Below, one piece after another: positions 11,466-25,844 of a stretch of DNA of 64,000 nucleotides. The DNA comes from Hanleya hanleyi (Eukaryota > Mollusca > Polyplacophora > Lepidopleurida > Hanleyidae), in contig JAVTVY010020529.1 in NCBI GenBank assembly GCA_036873755.1, positions 1-64,000 of the forward strand, read 5' to 3'. The first letter of the stretch is position 1, and each line of letters begins with the position of its first letter. The translations under genes and the position numbers were made by a program. The notes beneath the pieces are model-generated. The model was given only the letters and a program-made list of their open reading frames with translations, was not told where the DNA came from and did not search any database.

Positions 11466-12292
11466 GAAGGCAAGTGGAATGGATTGAACGATTGAAGTGA
11501 TGATGATGATGTAAAACTTGCCATGTGCCAGTCCAAGTCAATTTGTTTTACAATTTGTGGGTTTTCAAAGTTTTATTTCTATTTTGCCAATCTTGTTTTC
11601 AGCCTTTGGCTCAGGCTCATTAACTGATTGTGTTAATTTTGAATACAAAAAAAACAACAAACTTAAAATAGTGATTCTTGATTTTATTATCACCTCAATA
11701 TCTTTCATAGCTAATGTGGAGTAAACCAGTAAATATTAGTTCCCCCTGGACTCTTCTGAAACAGTGATGCGAGAATCCTTGAATGGATGGATTCTCCTGT
11801 ATTCTCAGTCTGCACACATTTATTTCAATTCACACCTTAACGTTTCAAACACCGTATCACACACCTTAAAAAAATTTAGGTGTGCATTTTAGGTGTGCTA
11901 ACCACACACCTCGCACGATTTTAGGTGTGCTTTAATCACTCGCCAGGGCCCGTACAAATCACAAGGCCGCAATCAGAAAGACGGAAATGGCCCTATCTCG
12001 AGAGGCTGAACAAAATTAGAAACGGTGATAACAAATTATAACTAAATTTAGTTAACCAACATCTGTACATGAGATTTACATAGCTCATAGTATACAAGGA
12101 ATTTATCAAATTGATTATAACTACTCTAGTTTACTAGAAACGATCTTTTAATTTTGTCACAAAAACTAGCCCAGGCATGGCATTTACGATCCTCACGCCA
12201 CAGATTTCGGGGGCCATTCCAAATGGCAAAATTCTTATAGCTCACGATAATTCAGCAAGTGCCAGTAACCATGAACAACTGCAGACATATTC
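11466..12292. other. Interval without gene; contains a cluster of AGGTGTG/CACACCT words
   Basis: AT-rich DNA. Between 11831 and 11931 there are six AGGTGTG or CACACCT heptamers in both orientations (near 11831, 11860, 11877, 11890, 11906 and 11922). No gene is seen. Confidence 0.4.
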
Positions 12293-13307
12293 AACAAGAG
12301 CCCAAGGGGCTTCAATATACGCTCGTATATCTGGAATTACATTGGTTCAAATTTCAAGGTTGTTTAATAGCCTTGATTCCAATTGATCTAGCAATCCAGA
12401 GAAAGGTGTACAATTTTTTGCTTATGAGAATGTAACATATCACATCTTATATTGAATGATAAACTAAAATGAGCTTAACTCTAACTAGTTGACCTTGAAG
12501 CAAGAGCTGAGAGCTCGCATATCCCACACTGAAATCACAACAGTCAAACACAAGAAAATAGTAGTTTTCCTGCAAATGGATTCCTTTCAGACGAGAGAAT
12601 TTTTCATGAAGGAAGAAGAAACTGATGAAGTAAACCTTCGTACTTGAGTTAATAAACAGGTGTGAAGTTCATACAGTTTGACTAAATGAAGCGTTTCAAA
12701 CATGGGAGACAACTCCACAGGGCAATACCATATAATTGCAGGGGAAAGAACTTCGAATATTCCAACAATATTCCAACACATTTAGTCAGCTAAGCTTGAT
12801 TCAGCTTTGGGGGACTGCAACCTAGACCTTTGACAAATTGATGTCATATGTATGGCTCCACTTTGCCATGCGAGTAAGGTATACTTAAAGTTTGGTACCA
12901 ATCCATACCTTGAAACTAGAGCTATCGCATGGACAACAAATGTTAATGGATGAATGGACAGAACGCAACATCGCATTACACGACCTCGTCTTCAACAGGC
13001 ATATGAAAATGTGACTTTTAATGATTTCTTGATTTTGGGGTCACAGTGACCTTGACCTCAATTTTGGTACACAACACATCGTCTTCTCTCAATCTATCAA
13101 TGCACACAAAAAAATCATGATTATTAACAATTTCACGATTTTGGGGTCACAGTGACCTTGACCTTCGACCTGGACTTACATTTTGGTATGTGACACACTG
13201 TGTCCCCCTAATGTATCTACGGACACAAAAAATGTTATTTTTAATAATTCCTAATTTTGGGGTCAGTGACCTTTGACCTTGACCTAATTTTTGGTATGCA
13301 TCACTTC
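12293..13307 (+). mobile_element. Family 3 element, copy C, 3'-truncated
   Basis: Starts with the same AACAAGAGCCCAAGGGGCTT and ATACGCTCGTATAT edge as copies A and B and follows copy B closely, with an internal deletion of ~45 bp near 12671 relative to B. It contains four TGACCT-rich units and stops at GGTATGCATCACTTC, where the element at 13308 begins. The 3' module is missing and family 3 does not resume after 14451, so the break is a truncation or a rearranged insertion. Noncoding. Confidence 0.7.
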
Positions 13308-14451
13308 CAGGGAGTAATCCAGAAATTATTTGGGGACGCCGGTGGGGGAGGGTAGTGGGAGGGGGTATCCCCCCCCCCCGTCGCAGAGCGAAAATAAAAA
13401 TGGAATTTGACATGCATCTAATGAAATAAACAATTATGCTCCCTGGATCAGTGTAGAGTACTATATCGAGGATTCTTGAAAATCACATCAACAACAATAA
13501 AGCCGAATGACAAACTTCATGTATCAATACTGTTTTGTGTTCATTCTTTGTGGAAATTTCATTACCTATGTCAATCCGTCTTTCTCTCATGTTTCTCTCA
13601 TGTCCCTAAATTTGTCTATTAAGAAGTTCCATGCCTCCTCACTGAAAGTTTCCGATCCCACCAGGATGATTCTCATTAGTTTATCCAAACTGCTGGCACA
13701 TTTTCGTCGCTGTGCTGTTGTTGTACATTGTTAGGCCTAGGTGTTTCAATTTCCTGAGAATGTTCTGATTGTTCCTGGTCAGAAGTGTCCCGTTCGTCAG
13801 TTTCATTTTCGTGTGTAATGTATCGTCCACCGAAGCACCAGTTTCCGTGTCTCCGCCACGTGCACGTTTTATAAATGCAAAAGAGTTCGCTGATCAGTAG
13901 GTTTATCGTCTACACATTTTCGTTTTGACTAGTAGGTAGCAGCCTTTTTATTATGGCTGAGACCAGACGTTCTTGGACGACCCATTTTATCAAATCGTGT
14001 AAACCGTGCTCTTTTAAATTATACGACGACAACTTTTGACGATCGGTAGGCGCGCGTATAATTGTCAGACTCGAAGCGGAACCGGACTGGAGTACACTAC
14101 TCTCGTCAATAATAAAACAGTGAAAGTTGTTCACTATTTGAAGTATACTTCAACCTTGAGAATGTATTTAATATACAAAACTAAACTGTAGCCGATGAGA
14201 AATAAATGTTGTTTTCGTAAAAATCCGATGTGTCCTGTCCGTTTTTACTGTAAATTTCAAGTCGGAGTTTTTCCATGTTCTGCTGAATTGTAGTGGCGCG
14301 TAGGCTCTAACACAGTGCTATGATGTCTGATTTACCGCGAGGTTTAGTTTGGATTTTTATTTATTTTTATTTTTTTCGTTTTCATTTGGGCGCGAGAGTT
14401 TGGGCGCCCATACCGGTATACCGGTAGCAAAACCTTCCTGGATTACTCCCC
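13308..14451. mobile_element. CAGGG-ended TIR element, 1.14 kb
   Basis: Left end CAGGGAGTAATCCAGAAATT with TTATTTGGGGACGCC just inside; right end, reverse complemented, GGGGAGTAATCCAGGAAGG with GGTATGGGCGCCC inside. Both subterminal blocks recur in the 165-bp element at 29875-30039, so the two belong to one family. CAGGG-type ends occur on hAT-like and related cut-and-paste elements, but no target duplication can be read because the flanks are unrelated. Several short minus-strand frames (e.g. 13910-14134) show no recognised transposase motif. Confidence 0.55.
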
Positions 14452-17400
14452 GAGAGGGGAAACAGAAATAATCGATGGAAAACGCGCAATTTGACAACAA
14501 ATTTGTTTCGTGTGCTCCAAGACAAACGTTCGAAAAATAGTGAAATCTGCTTCCAAATTCCTGAATATTTCACGTAACGCGAGCATAAACTACCAAAGTA
14601 TCTAACCTTGATGACTAACTCGTCAAATCTGCCCATCTGAGTTTATTATAAACATTTCGCGGGACCTGTTGATCTCCCGTTTTAAAATTTATCCGCCATT
14701 CTTTCACCACGCTGTGTTTCGTGGACCCGTGGCCATGGTGACCACGCGCAAATAAACCGACTGCTCCAATCACGCCGGGCCTCTGAAAAGGTCGCTCAAG
14801 GTCGCTCAACCTTGGGCCAATCAGTGATGCTGTTTTATTTCACCTTGTTACCAGCCTTCGTTCTCCTTTAGGGAAGTACATGGGACTTTTTCGGCTATAG
14901 CTCGTTCTATACCTGCCATCTCATGATGTAACTGCGAAATCCCGAATGTACGAAAAATAAGCTTTACAATGGTATACGATAACATAGGGATTGCAGCGGA
15001 ACAACAACAACAGAACGCTGCAAAATGTAGCTAAAATGCGACAATTTCTTCGCTTTTTTCGTGATTTCCAACAGACGGAAAGCAGACAACACATTTTCTC
15101 GCAAGATTACTTATTTTTAGATTAAACGTTGCTGATATTGATATAAAACGTGAACAAATTACGTAGAATGGGCCTGTGGGAGACCATTGGTAAATATTTT
15201 TCCAAATGACATGGGACATAAAACGGGATATTTTACATCGCTGGAAACGTATGAAAATTGAAATCAGTCCATGGGTTAAAGACCTACGCCATTACAAATC
15301 TGTTATGGGTCAGAGAGAGAAAATTCCCCACAAGTCTATGGGGGAAAGAGTTAAAAAACAACCCATGTATACAGGACTTTCTCTGTTTATGTATTTTCAG
15401 ATTTTGATTCAGAAGACACATGTAATCCTGCAAGCTGTTGGCTATCTGGCAAAAAGGTATTGTGATTTATCGTGGCATAGTCATGCTACAAATAGGGGAA
15501 AAAATAATTAGAGTACCCGGCCTACATCTACGTACGTGTAGGCACAAAAAAAATATTGAATTAAATGAGAACCTTTTGAACAGAAACGACCAATTTTGCC
15601 ACTTTTGCTTGTTTTTTAGCAAAAATAAATATATTTAGAATATGTATATGTAGGTATGGTAAACGGAAACAAACATCATCATGTTGTTTTACTTATTAAG
15701 ATGTTGAAATCATGTGCGTGTAGGCCTTGGATTGTTTTCTTGTTTTACTTTTGAAATTACACTTTGGTGTAATGTCACATGTTTAAATGTTTGGGATGAA
15801 ATATTCCAGAAGGAGAAGTGTTCAAATTCAAGAATGTAGCCAGCTCTAAAGCTCAATGCACACAGGAAGTTGCTAACACGAGTTTCTGGATATTTTGACA
15901 ATGGTGCTTTAAAATCCAAGAAATTTCCTGTGTGGTTAACAAACTCGCCGTGTTCTGATACCTGAACTGGATCTAATATTACATATTATGTTCAATATTT
16001 GGAGACAAAAACTTTTGCATTAGATTGTCAGTTATATCAACCAATAAGTGCCGGATTAGAGATCTTGTGAACAATAAAAATATCATGATGTCATATTGTT
16101 GGTTAGCAAGTAGTGGTGAAGGAACAGCATGCAAAGACAATCGTGTACGGATAACAAATTTTATTGATCCAGAAACACTGGTTCCAGAATATCCGGAAAC
16201 TCGATCATGTATGTGACAACACTTGTCTGCGCTGGGCTTTAATCTCTATTGTCCGAACTCCTGAACATTGCCTCACCCCATATATTCTGCATGAGATCCA
16301 TCTATCTATCTATACCATGCACCGGACCATCCATTACCTCCTATTTAAATCAAGCATCACCCACTCCAAAACCGTATATGTTCTGCAAGTTTGGATAATG
16401 TGGATTTGGGGAATCTGGCAGCACAGCAGATTTGAATGAACCATCCGGTACACACCCTTGTGTAGTATTATGTGGTATTTTGGAGTGACCAGGTACAAGT
16501 TCAATTACACACATCATGGCTGGCTAGCTCATCAGGTGAACTGGACTTTGATTATGTCAATCAAGTTATTTGTTTAATTCATAGAATCAGTTATGTGACA
16601 GCCAAAAATGACTGAAATGTTCACTATGCATTTCAGTGGTCAAAATACTTATTTTTAATCTTGTTAACATTTGCTTGCCCATGAGCAGTTTAAACTTATC
16701 CCTTCTAACATGTTGTGTGTTGACTGAGGATATATCTTGTTGCTGACACATGTGAATGTCAAGAAAGACATTATAGGTTGTCACGGTCAGGCAGGCAAGT
16801 AATATTTTGACCCCTGGAAATATTTATTATGTGTGTACTTACAAATCATGTTTGCGGACCAGGTATTTTCATGAATTGAAGATGTTCATTAATAAAAAGC
16901 ACCATAGACCAAGATGGAATATTTGCCTGATAAATTCTGCCCCTGATGAAATCAAGACAAATTGTTAAATTCAACACATCCCTTCCCAAACTTCCCAAAA
17001 ATCTGATCAAATCCAACCCAAAGACAGTTTGCTACCTCGGTTTCATTTATCACTGAGATACATCTGTTTGGTGTGAGCCCCTGGGTGGAATAACTGACAG
17101 CTGTGGTCATTTTTTGTCCCATGGTCATTGCTTTCTCTCCTCCAAGTTGACAAGCTGTCAAAAAAGATGTATTGCTCATAATGAATTTTGACAATCTCAA
17201 AGTGGTATGATGAATTTTGAACTTGCGACCATCGGATCAATCAATCTCAAAGTCTTGACCAGTATGAATTGTTTAGCAGGTGCTGTCTCCATGGTGACCA
17301 TTTAAATATTAATAAGTTGTGGTTGTATTTCAACTTCAACCTCTAACTCTCAAATTCTTCTTGTTTTTTTAGATGTAAGTCTATAATCCAACCTACATGT

Positions 17401-20281
17401 ATAAGTGAAATCAGTCTTGAAATGAGTTTTCCGCTCAAAAAATATCATGTTAAAATTTCACAGTACACAAGTCCACAAACTTTTGCCATCCAAGAGGAGC
17501 TGATTCTGATATATTTTTAACATCATAAATATTCTTATGGAAATAAGTTTTGTTAGTCTTGTTGATGACATGCCCATTTGCTCCAATTGGTTATGAAACT
17601 GAAAAGCGAAACTGACCTGGAGATCTGTCTTTGAGTTGATGTAAATGTACAGGTCAAAGTATATTTCCTACAATTATTAATTGCCCAAAATTCAAGTTAA
17701 TCCTCGAACAATGGAGCTGATGACACCGGCAGGTGCACTGAGACAGCAGTTTACAGTGGTTCATTCATAAAATCCCTTTCTTAACTCTGTAACCCAGGAA
17801 ATATTTTTAATCAATGATATCTGGACTACATGTATTTTGTGCAACTTGGGGATTGCCTGCTCACTTTAGTTTGGGGAAATAAATGCAGATATTCGCGTAC
17901 ATGTATACTTGAAAGAGTTAACCTGGTATTAACATACCAGAATATTAATCGATTAATACCACAAATCTGGCACATGTACCCTCGAGCATGCACAGTGGAT
18001 GATTTTCTCATGAAAATAAAGGCTCCCAGTTTTCGTCTGTAAATGTATTATTAATAGATATATTTTAAAGTTTGCAAACATTTCCACATTTCTGGGTATG
18101 TCTTTGGCACTGGTGTAAATCAAGATTTGACTGAACCTACGGCTTGATGAAATAAATTTATCTGCATAGATCATTTTCCAGATTTCATTTTGTTGACATT
18201 ATCATGTGATCAACCCAGTATTATTTATTCTAGAAACTTTACTGAAATTCCAGATGGAGTTTGGGATGTGACCAAGATTGATGTAAAATGCTCTAGTTGT
18301 CACTTATTGATGAGTTTTGAAATTTTTTGGAGATAAAATTAAGGCAATGGTGCACTATTTCAGAATAGCAAACATAAAAGATTTGTATAATTGAATCGAT
18401 AATTATTTTGGTTTCTTGAATTTAGACGTTATTTAAAATCTATTATAAATCATTGTCTTTAAGAACTGCACACAGGCACGGGTTCCTGCAGTCATGAAAA
18501 ACCCTACAAGGTCATGGAATTATGCCGTCATTTACGGAAAAGTTGTGGTAAAATTCTCATAAAATGGGTCGATTTATAATATGAAGAATGGATTTGGGCA
18601 TGGAAAGGAAATTAATAAAGATGGGTGCTAACTTCTTTAATACAACATTCACTTTGTGATTTTCAAGATGGGCTATGCTGAGCTGTCAATTTAGAGACAG
18701 CAAGAAGCATGATGGGTGTGCATTGGAAAAATCTTTCATGGCCAAGGACATGGAAAAGTTATTGTCCATAAAAGATCAAAAGTCCTGTAATTTCAATCTT
18801 TAAGTCTGAGGAAAAAGTCAAAAAAAAGTGTTTTTACCGACACTCACATGTACAAATATTCTTTTCAGTTAAATAACTACATGGTGCATCCAGGTCTTAC
18901 TTTTCCATGAGAATCCAGGAATCTAATTCCCATCAGCACTCTCAAAAAATAATTCCTTGGAATCCAACAGATCTCCGTAAATATTAGCAATCGGTATAGC
19001 CCTTTCCGGAAAGTGTCTGATCTCCCCCTGAATAACTGCCGCTCTTTAAGGTTAGAGGACTCGGGTATGAAAAGCTGCTTCTGGAAGTAGTGGCCTCGGT
19101 TTCACTTTTACCAAAGGCACCCGCAATTATTTGGAATAATATATTGATCAACTATTCAAAAATATTTGTTTGAAAAACTATTTTGTTTATATTTTCTGCA
19201 TTAACAAATAGATCTTGTATCTTGTACATTATAAAGATAATTTTCTTGAAAAATAGACTATTTAATTACTAAAACTAATTGTGAGGGCCTTTGGTACCAA
19301 CCGGAAGTTCTCTGCATCAATACGCCCCTGATGGAACAAGGGAGATAAAATGCTTTCCGAATTGGGCTATAGAAATGATAGCTTTGTATTCCCACAGAAG
19401 TCTAAGATTACAAGAATCTGTTGGGATTCCTGTAAATGTTGACAAAAAGCAATTAGCCTGTACATGTTATTCGAAAAAAATAATCACTTTCAATTGTCAA
19501 CTTAGAAGTTGCCTTTCTTACATATACTGCAGATCTGTATGAAGGCTCTGGAATGAAAATGGCCAAGACTGTTTGCATTCATGAGGCATGTATCATCTTT
19601 CAGCTGTTGTGTATCTTACAACATGTGGTTAACATACAGTTCACTGGTGGTCCTTCAACATCTAGGACTATTAAATATAATTCAAAATTCCCAGTGATAT
19701 GATTCAGCCTTTTATGTACAGGCATTCTCTCACAATCTGAATTTGTATGAAAACATTTTTATTTTCTCAGAACAAATCAAATCATATACATGTATTTGTA
19801 GAATTATATCAATGACATTAGAGATGCAAGTAAGGATCAGTGATCAGCAATTGTTGATCAAATTTGTATACTAAGTGATCAAAATGGCACAGCCTTTATA
19901 TGGTCAAAGAGGTTATGCTGATCATTTTAAAGCTTTCATTGATAATTGCTGATCAAATTATTTTCCTCTTTTTCCAACCCTGTCATGAAGACTTACATGT
20001 ATATTATTTTTTATTAAAATATGTAACATTTCATTTTATGCTTTCATGAATAGTAGCTGATGACGAATAACGTAGAATGTAGGGAGGGTGTGACCGTGTC
20101 AGAGGTAGCAATGCAGTACTTATTCCCAGGGAAAGAACTGCAGCTCTGATGGTAACAGCTTTAATGGAACTTTAGTTACGGTTTACAGGAGGGGTTCCAA
20201 AACTGTCCTCCATCCCTCTAATCCTTTCACTTGCTGCACAACAGTTCAGTGTTTGCCAACGGATTTACTTGTACTTTTCTA
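14452..20281. other. 5.8 kb of apparently unique AT-rich DNA, no gene recognised
   Basis: Open frames are short. The longest plus-strand frame (15206-15511, 101 codons) has no recognisable motif and no start or splice context that would set it apart from chance. TGATCA words cluster at 19830-19960. No array, TIR pair, tRNA or rRNA was found. It could be intronic or intergenic. Confidence 0.4.
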
Positions 20282-20470
20282 CAGTGAGCGCAAGAACTAA
20301 CCCACCTTCCAGACGCGACCTGGTCGCGACCTGGACGCGTCCACTCTGCGCCCGCCTCGCGGCCGCCGTGCGACCACGGCTTCGGACGCGTCCAGCAAAA
20401 ATCAGCTTTGGACGCGCACGGTCGCGTCTGGTCGCGACCGGGCGAGTCCGGGCGAGTCTGTATATGGTGT
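20282..20470 (+). repeat. GC-rich inverted arm, left copy
   Basis: Roughly 70% G+C against AT-rich surroundings. Repeated GGTCGCGACC and GGACGCGTCC palindromes. Pairs with 25845-26016 in inverted orientation. The arginine/proline-rich open frames on both strands are a composition effect. Confidence 0.75.
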
Positions 20471-20912
20471 TCACATCGATTCTGAACGATACTTCTTCCT
20501 GATCGAAATGACTTACTTCATTTGACGAAAAATGCAAAACCACAACAACTGTTTCACCAAATCCTTTCTTTAAAGTTATATTATAAAATTCATGCGGGAG
20601 TCCTCCATCCACTAAACTTTTCTAATTTAATCACTTACGTCATTTGTATTATCGTTTTGCATTGTGGTTGTTGTTGTAAATCTTAGGAATGTCACTCGTG
20701 AAACAGCATTCTTGGACATTATTTGGTCGTACCGAACTGATACTCAACGGTATCTTCCAAATATATAACTCTGAAATTATTCTTGTAATAAACAATGCAA
20801 ACAGAAATTCCGGAAACATCTTCCTCGATTTGCTTTGTCGAGAATCATATACCGAAAGATTTTGGCAAAAATAAACTGAGAAGGGTGCAGAAAACGAGGG
20901 ATGAATGTCGTT

Positions 20913-22620
20913 ACTTGGGTATAACTTCCATATTTACGTTAATAAATATATACCCATGTAGTATATGATGTGGGTAATTATTTTGTTAATGTCATCTTCA
21001 CGCTCCGCTCACTGACGAGGTGTTCATTGCAAATTAATAATTCTCTCGAATCTGCCGCGAATTAAAAAAGAATAATAATAATTTGTGTATTTACAATGGA
21101 ACATTTTCCCAATCAATTTTAGCCTTTCACAGGTCATCTATTACACCTATTCGTTAATATAGTCACAATCAGAAGCAAATTACTCTGGAGGCGTTTTGAG
21201 AGACAATTCCATGGAAAATGTGGTGTACGGAAAAATTATAGAATTCATGATATCCTCTACGGAGCCGACAGCCAGTAAACCGGTGGAGCTGTCGCTCCGT
21301 CAGCCAACAGAGCTGTGGGTACAACTTCCATATTTACGTCAATGAAATACATATTCTTGTTTAGTATATGATGTATTTTGTTAATTTTATTACGCTTCGC
21401 TCTCTGACAATGTGTCCATCGCAAATTAACATATCTCTCGAATCTTAGGATGATGGGTGTCCCGTTCTCACTCAGTTTCCATCGTGAAAGTTGTAGGGTT
21501 ATTTTGTTCTCACTCATTTTCCATCATGGGAGTTATTTGTTTGTATCCATTTTAATTTCACCCAATTACATTATGGGACATGCATGTTCATAAAACCACT
21601 TATGATAGGACATGTAGAAAGTCACTCGACATCCTTCCTTGAGCTTCCTTCTTCCGACGGAGAAAACAGGGAGGCATGGTAAATGAAAAAAATAAGTGTT
21701 TGTTTTCACCAATCAAGTGTTCCATCTGTTTGTCAGGATGCACGTATATTCGTAACTTTGGGAGTTCGTTCCTTTGTGATAAAATTGAACTATAATATGT
21801 ATGAAGACTATACATTCTTTTTTGTCCAGTCTGTCTGTTTTTCAGATATGGCGTGCATGAGATGAAGAAACGGCATCTGAAGCCAGCGATATTTTGCCCT
21901 CATCTCCGGTATTTAACCATCATTTTATTGCATTTTGATCTTTTCGCCATACCAGTATACTTTTAATTGTTCATTATATGCATGTGCATTAAATTTAACT
22001 TTTTGTTTTCAATCTTTTCATTGTTTTTCTCCAACTCGGATGCAACCACAATATATGCATTAACTGAGTACATTACAATGTATTTTCTTGTTCAGCCCGA
22101 CTGTTTTGCAGATCTGTCGTGAATGAGATGAAGGAACCATATCTGAAGTCCGTGATATTTTGCGCCCATCTCCGGTATTTATCCATCAATTTATTGCATT
22201 CTGATCTTTTCCCAATACCAATATACTTTTAATTGTTTATTACATACATGTGCTTAAATTGAACTTTTCAACCTTTTCATTCTTTTTCCCCCAACTCGTA
22301 TGGAACCACAGTATATCCATTATGACTTCTATGTCTCCTGCGAATTTAAAAAAAAAAAAATTGTGTACACTCACTGAAAACATCACTTTTCCCGATCAAG
22401 TTTAGCCTTCCATGTGTCACCAATACTTCAAATATTCGTTAATAGTCATAATCAGAAGCAAATTACCAAGGAGGCGTTTTGGCAGACAACTGCAAGAAAA
22501 TGTGGCGAAGGCAGACTTCACAGTTATATAGAATCCACGATATCGTCTATGGAGCCGACAGCCTGGACGTCAATGGAGCGGCGACTCCGTCATTCAACTA
22601 AGCTGTAGCTCCGCCAACCT
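20913..22620. repeat. Nested direct duplications inside the 5.7-kb element
   Basis: Three sets of diverged direct repeats. (1) ACTTCCATATTTACGTTAAT near 20925 recurs near 21327, an offset of about 404 bp. (2) A ~165-bp block with GAGATGAAG and CATCTCCGGTATTTA recurs at 21829-21997 and 22097-22257, an offset of about 268 bp. (3) A ~240-bp block with CAATCAGAAGCAAATTAC and GGAGCCGACAGCC recurs at 21090-21330 and 22370-22620. The GGAG/CTCC-rich motif of set 3 reappears weakly at 24558-24635. Copies are roughly 75-85% alike by eye. Confidence 0.6.
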
Positions 22621-24290
22621 GTTCCCTTCCTTCGTCTACTGCATTTTGTCCGTAATCATCAATGGTATTAATTAAATGTGATTTAACTGTTGTATTCTCT
22701 TCAGCCAAACGTCTCTCAATTGTTTTCTCTTTATTTCTAACAGGTACAATGATGGCAGGGTGGAGTGACCGTGAAATATCTGTTCAAAATTTCGGCCATG
22801 GTATTGATGCGTTCTGGACTTCATATATCATCAGATGATCTCTGAATATGTTCTCTTAACTGAGAAGGTCTATAATTCCTTCCATTGAGAATTAGTTACC
22901 CTGATACTATCTTCGTGGCTTGGCTGGTATATTTTACAGGGCACTGTACAGCTACGATATACAGCATATATGAATACGGTTCGCAACGTGGGTACAATAT
23001 ATTTAATATTTATATGCAAGCGTCTAGTCCGTCATTCAATATTCAGCTGTGGTAAACCATTGAAGAATTTCCGCGTCCATGATCCAAATTCATATATAGT
23101 TGCATTATCATCAAATTAAAGGAATAAATAATAGTACACATAAAACTAGCGGTCAACAGTTCTCAATGATGCCGACAAGACATCATGATGTTCCAAAAAT
23201 ATCAAATCCGTATGGCTGATCAGTATATTCTCAATTCATATGGATTACCTGTTTCAATATCGGCAAATCTCGCAGTTGAGTATAGGGACACTTTGGAACA
23301 CAGATATTGTTCAAATGTTGAGTATTTCATCATAAGGGATTAATTAGCCAAATGTGGGCGCTTTTAGGCAGATGGGCCTGCTTATGCACGAGAACTGCAT
23401 GGTTTACGTGCGAATTTTTGTTACCTGCGCAAAATCTGAATTTGGAAATATAAATCCTGGCGTTGGTTACTCCGCTTCAACCGAGAAATAAGTTTATGAA
23501 ATACACAGTATCAGTTTACATTCAGATGTGGCTTTTAATAAAACGTCAAATTTATGTGGAAGACATAAGTTCACAACACGAAAGGAAAAAGGGTTACGAG
23601 ACACATCCGGGATGAAGATCAGAATGTTTTTTGTTAAATTAGTTTTGACCCCAAATCTTCAGATGACTTATAGCTCATATTTTGTTAGAAATATAGCAAC
23701 TAGTGAAAGAGACCAGTCGTGGTGTTTGTAGACAACAAGGTACGTCGTGTATTATCATGTGAATCGGATCCACAATTTTTCTATAAATACAAATCAATGC
23801 AGAAATATACATGCCTTTAACATTGAAGATATATGATGTCGAGATAAGGCATTACGGTTCCAGAGTACGATTTGTTAAACTATAACTCTTTCAGAACTAC
23901 GAAATAACTGTTTTATCTCCTCCTACATCTTAGTAATATTACTGATGCTCGAGTAACAACAGAATGAAGTGAAAAAATAAATATTTGTATGGCTGACAAT
24001 CAAGATCCACGACACGATGTTATACACTCTGTGGAATCAGACTATATATTTCCTCGAGTCACGATGTACCGTGAACGCTTGCAGACAATACCAATCGTAG
24101 TATGGGAATTGTCTTATTGGTAACTCTGGACATCAAATTTATCTCTGTATCTCTCTCCCTCCTCCCCCCCCCTTCTCATAATATACTACAATAGTCTAGT
24201 CCGGCATTCAATGTTCGGCCGTCGTTCATTAAAGAATTTTTGAGTTCATAATCCAAAGATCTAATTCATATAACAGCATTAGCACCATAT

Positions 24291-24746
24291 TCAAAGAGCT
24301 TTTTGAAATCCTTCAGAAAACTGGTGATATGTCCGATATCTGGGATGAGGTTCTATATATTCAATGACCAGCTGCTTTTGTTTTCCCCTTGGTACAACTG
24401 GATGAGCATAATGATTGACGATTGCCCCACTGACGATATATCTTATCGATGAAAGAGCAGACGCATTTTTTATTGTTTTAAAATTATATTTCTCATTTGA
24501 CTGTCGAGTTTTTGGGGTCAGGGTCGTGGGGTTTGAGTACTGGCCGACGGGTGTGATGATGGAGCCAAGGCTCCGTGGGCTGACGGAGGTCAATCTCCAT
24601 AGATTTACGAAGTCGGGTCTCCGTGGACTGATGTAATTCAGATTGTTGTTGACTCGCTCCCAATATCCATTGCTGTCTTCGTATGGTACCGTGCCCGATA
24701 TGACAGAAAGAATCGTCTCGTCACCTGTTCCTGCATGACCACCCAC
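24291..24746 (-). other. 151-codon open frame, unassigned
   Basis: This minus-strand frame, starting at GTG, has reasonably mixed composition and no repeat structure but matches no family I recognise. It lies in the interior of the putative 5.7-kb element and overlaps the GGAG/CTCC repeat remnant. No ATG start, no clear splice acceptor and no conserved motif are visible, and its length is near what chance can give in 64 kb. Possibly a relic of an element-encoded protein; more likely not coding. Confidence 0.15.
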
Positions 24747-25844
24747 GATGATTTATGTATTACTTACCTTAATTCGTTGGCAGTAGTTGGACGAATGCAT
24801 GCTGTTAGTCAAAGAATTCAGAAAAAACGTGTGAAAACATTAGTGAACACAGAGATTTCGCTATGCCATGCACTAACATAATTTCGGAAATACTAAAACT
24901 GTAAATTGTAGTTTACATGCCGAGAGAACGTGAATTTCAAAGATTTCAACTAAAAAAGATTCCAACAACAGAAGTCAATTCAACTAACTAACAGGACAAA
25001 GACAACATTAAAAAAAGAATTTTTCGGGAGTATCTGAAATAAGAAAATAACATGAAATTAGTTCAACATTATTCCTATAAATATTTACATTTAATACTAA
25101 ATATTTGTGTAATGTGTAATTGATAATAAACTTGAAGGATGTAAGATAATTTTACCGATAGCACAGAAAAATGTGTAAGGTTATTATAAATTCTGATAAA
25201 AAAAAATATTATTCAACAATTTTAAATAACTTTTTCTTTCCTCATATCGCCCAAACTTATAAACATTTTTACAGTCGCCTTCATAACAGATCATGTTGTG
25301 GAACGCAAATAGAATACAGACCTAGGGTGAATGGAAGAAATTCTTGCATAAAGCCTTCACGTTTTGCACGAGAAAACCGGAATGTAAAATTGAAAACCGA
25401 AGATTTCCCTGCTGTTCTTGTTGCTTTGACAGCACACGGACCTCGGAGGAAGCAATTTGTTCGTGAAGACGTCGTGAAAGATTTCATTCGAATTTAGAGC
25501 ATATAAAATTGTTTTTAGATCTAATATAAAGTTGATTGTGATAGGAAGAAGAAAACATTTATCTCTGTGAATCGGAGGATAATGAAGATCGATCTTTGTT
25601 ATTTTCTTGAAGTCGGAAATCCTTCCGTGTAATGATAAGTGATACCACATAAAGTAACTTATAGCGTTATGCATTTATGCAGGCAAATAAAATGCGGACA
25701 ATGGCAGATAAATTTTATAAATATCGTACAAAACACATTAATTAGACTCCAGATTCTAGGTAATCAATTTGACCAGAATGAGTAATATAAATGAAAATGC
25801 TCAGTGACATTTGAATTCCTTTGTATAACAATGAATTCAATTGC

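Noticed and set aside
20265..20612. 115-codon arginine-rich minus-strand ORF, and similar frames at 25837-26223
   Set aside because: Produced by the CpG-rich inverted arms, where stop codons are rare in every frame.
24291..24746. 151-codon minus-strand ORF as a real gene
   Set aside because: Starts at GTG with a stop two codons upstream of it, overlaps a repeat remnant and has no recognisable motif. Kept only as a low-confidence open frame.
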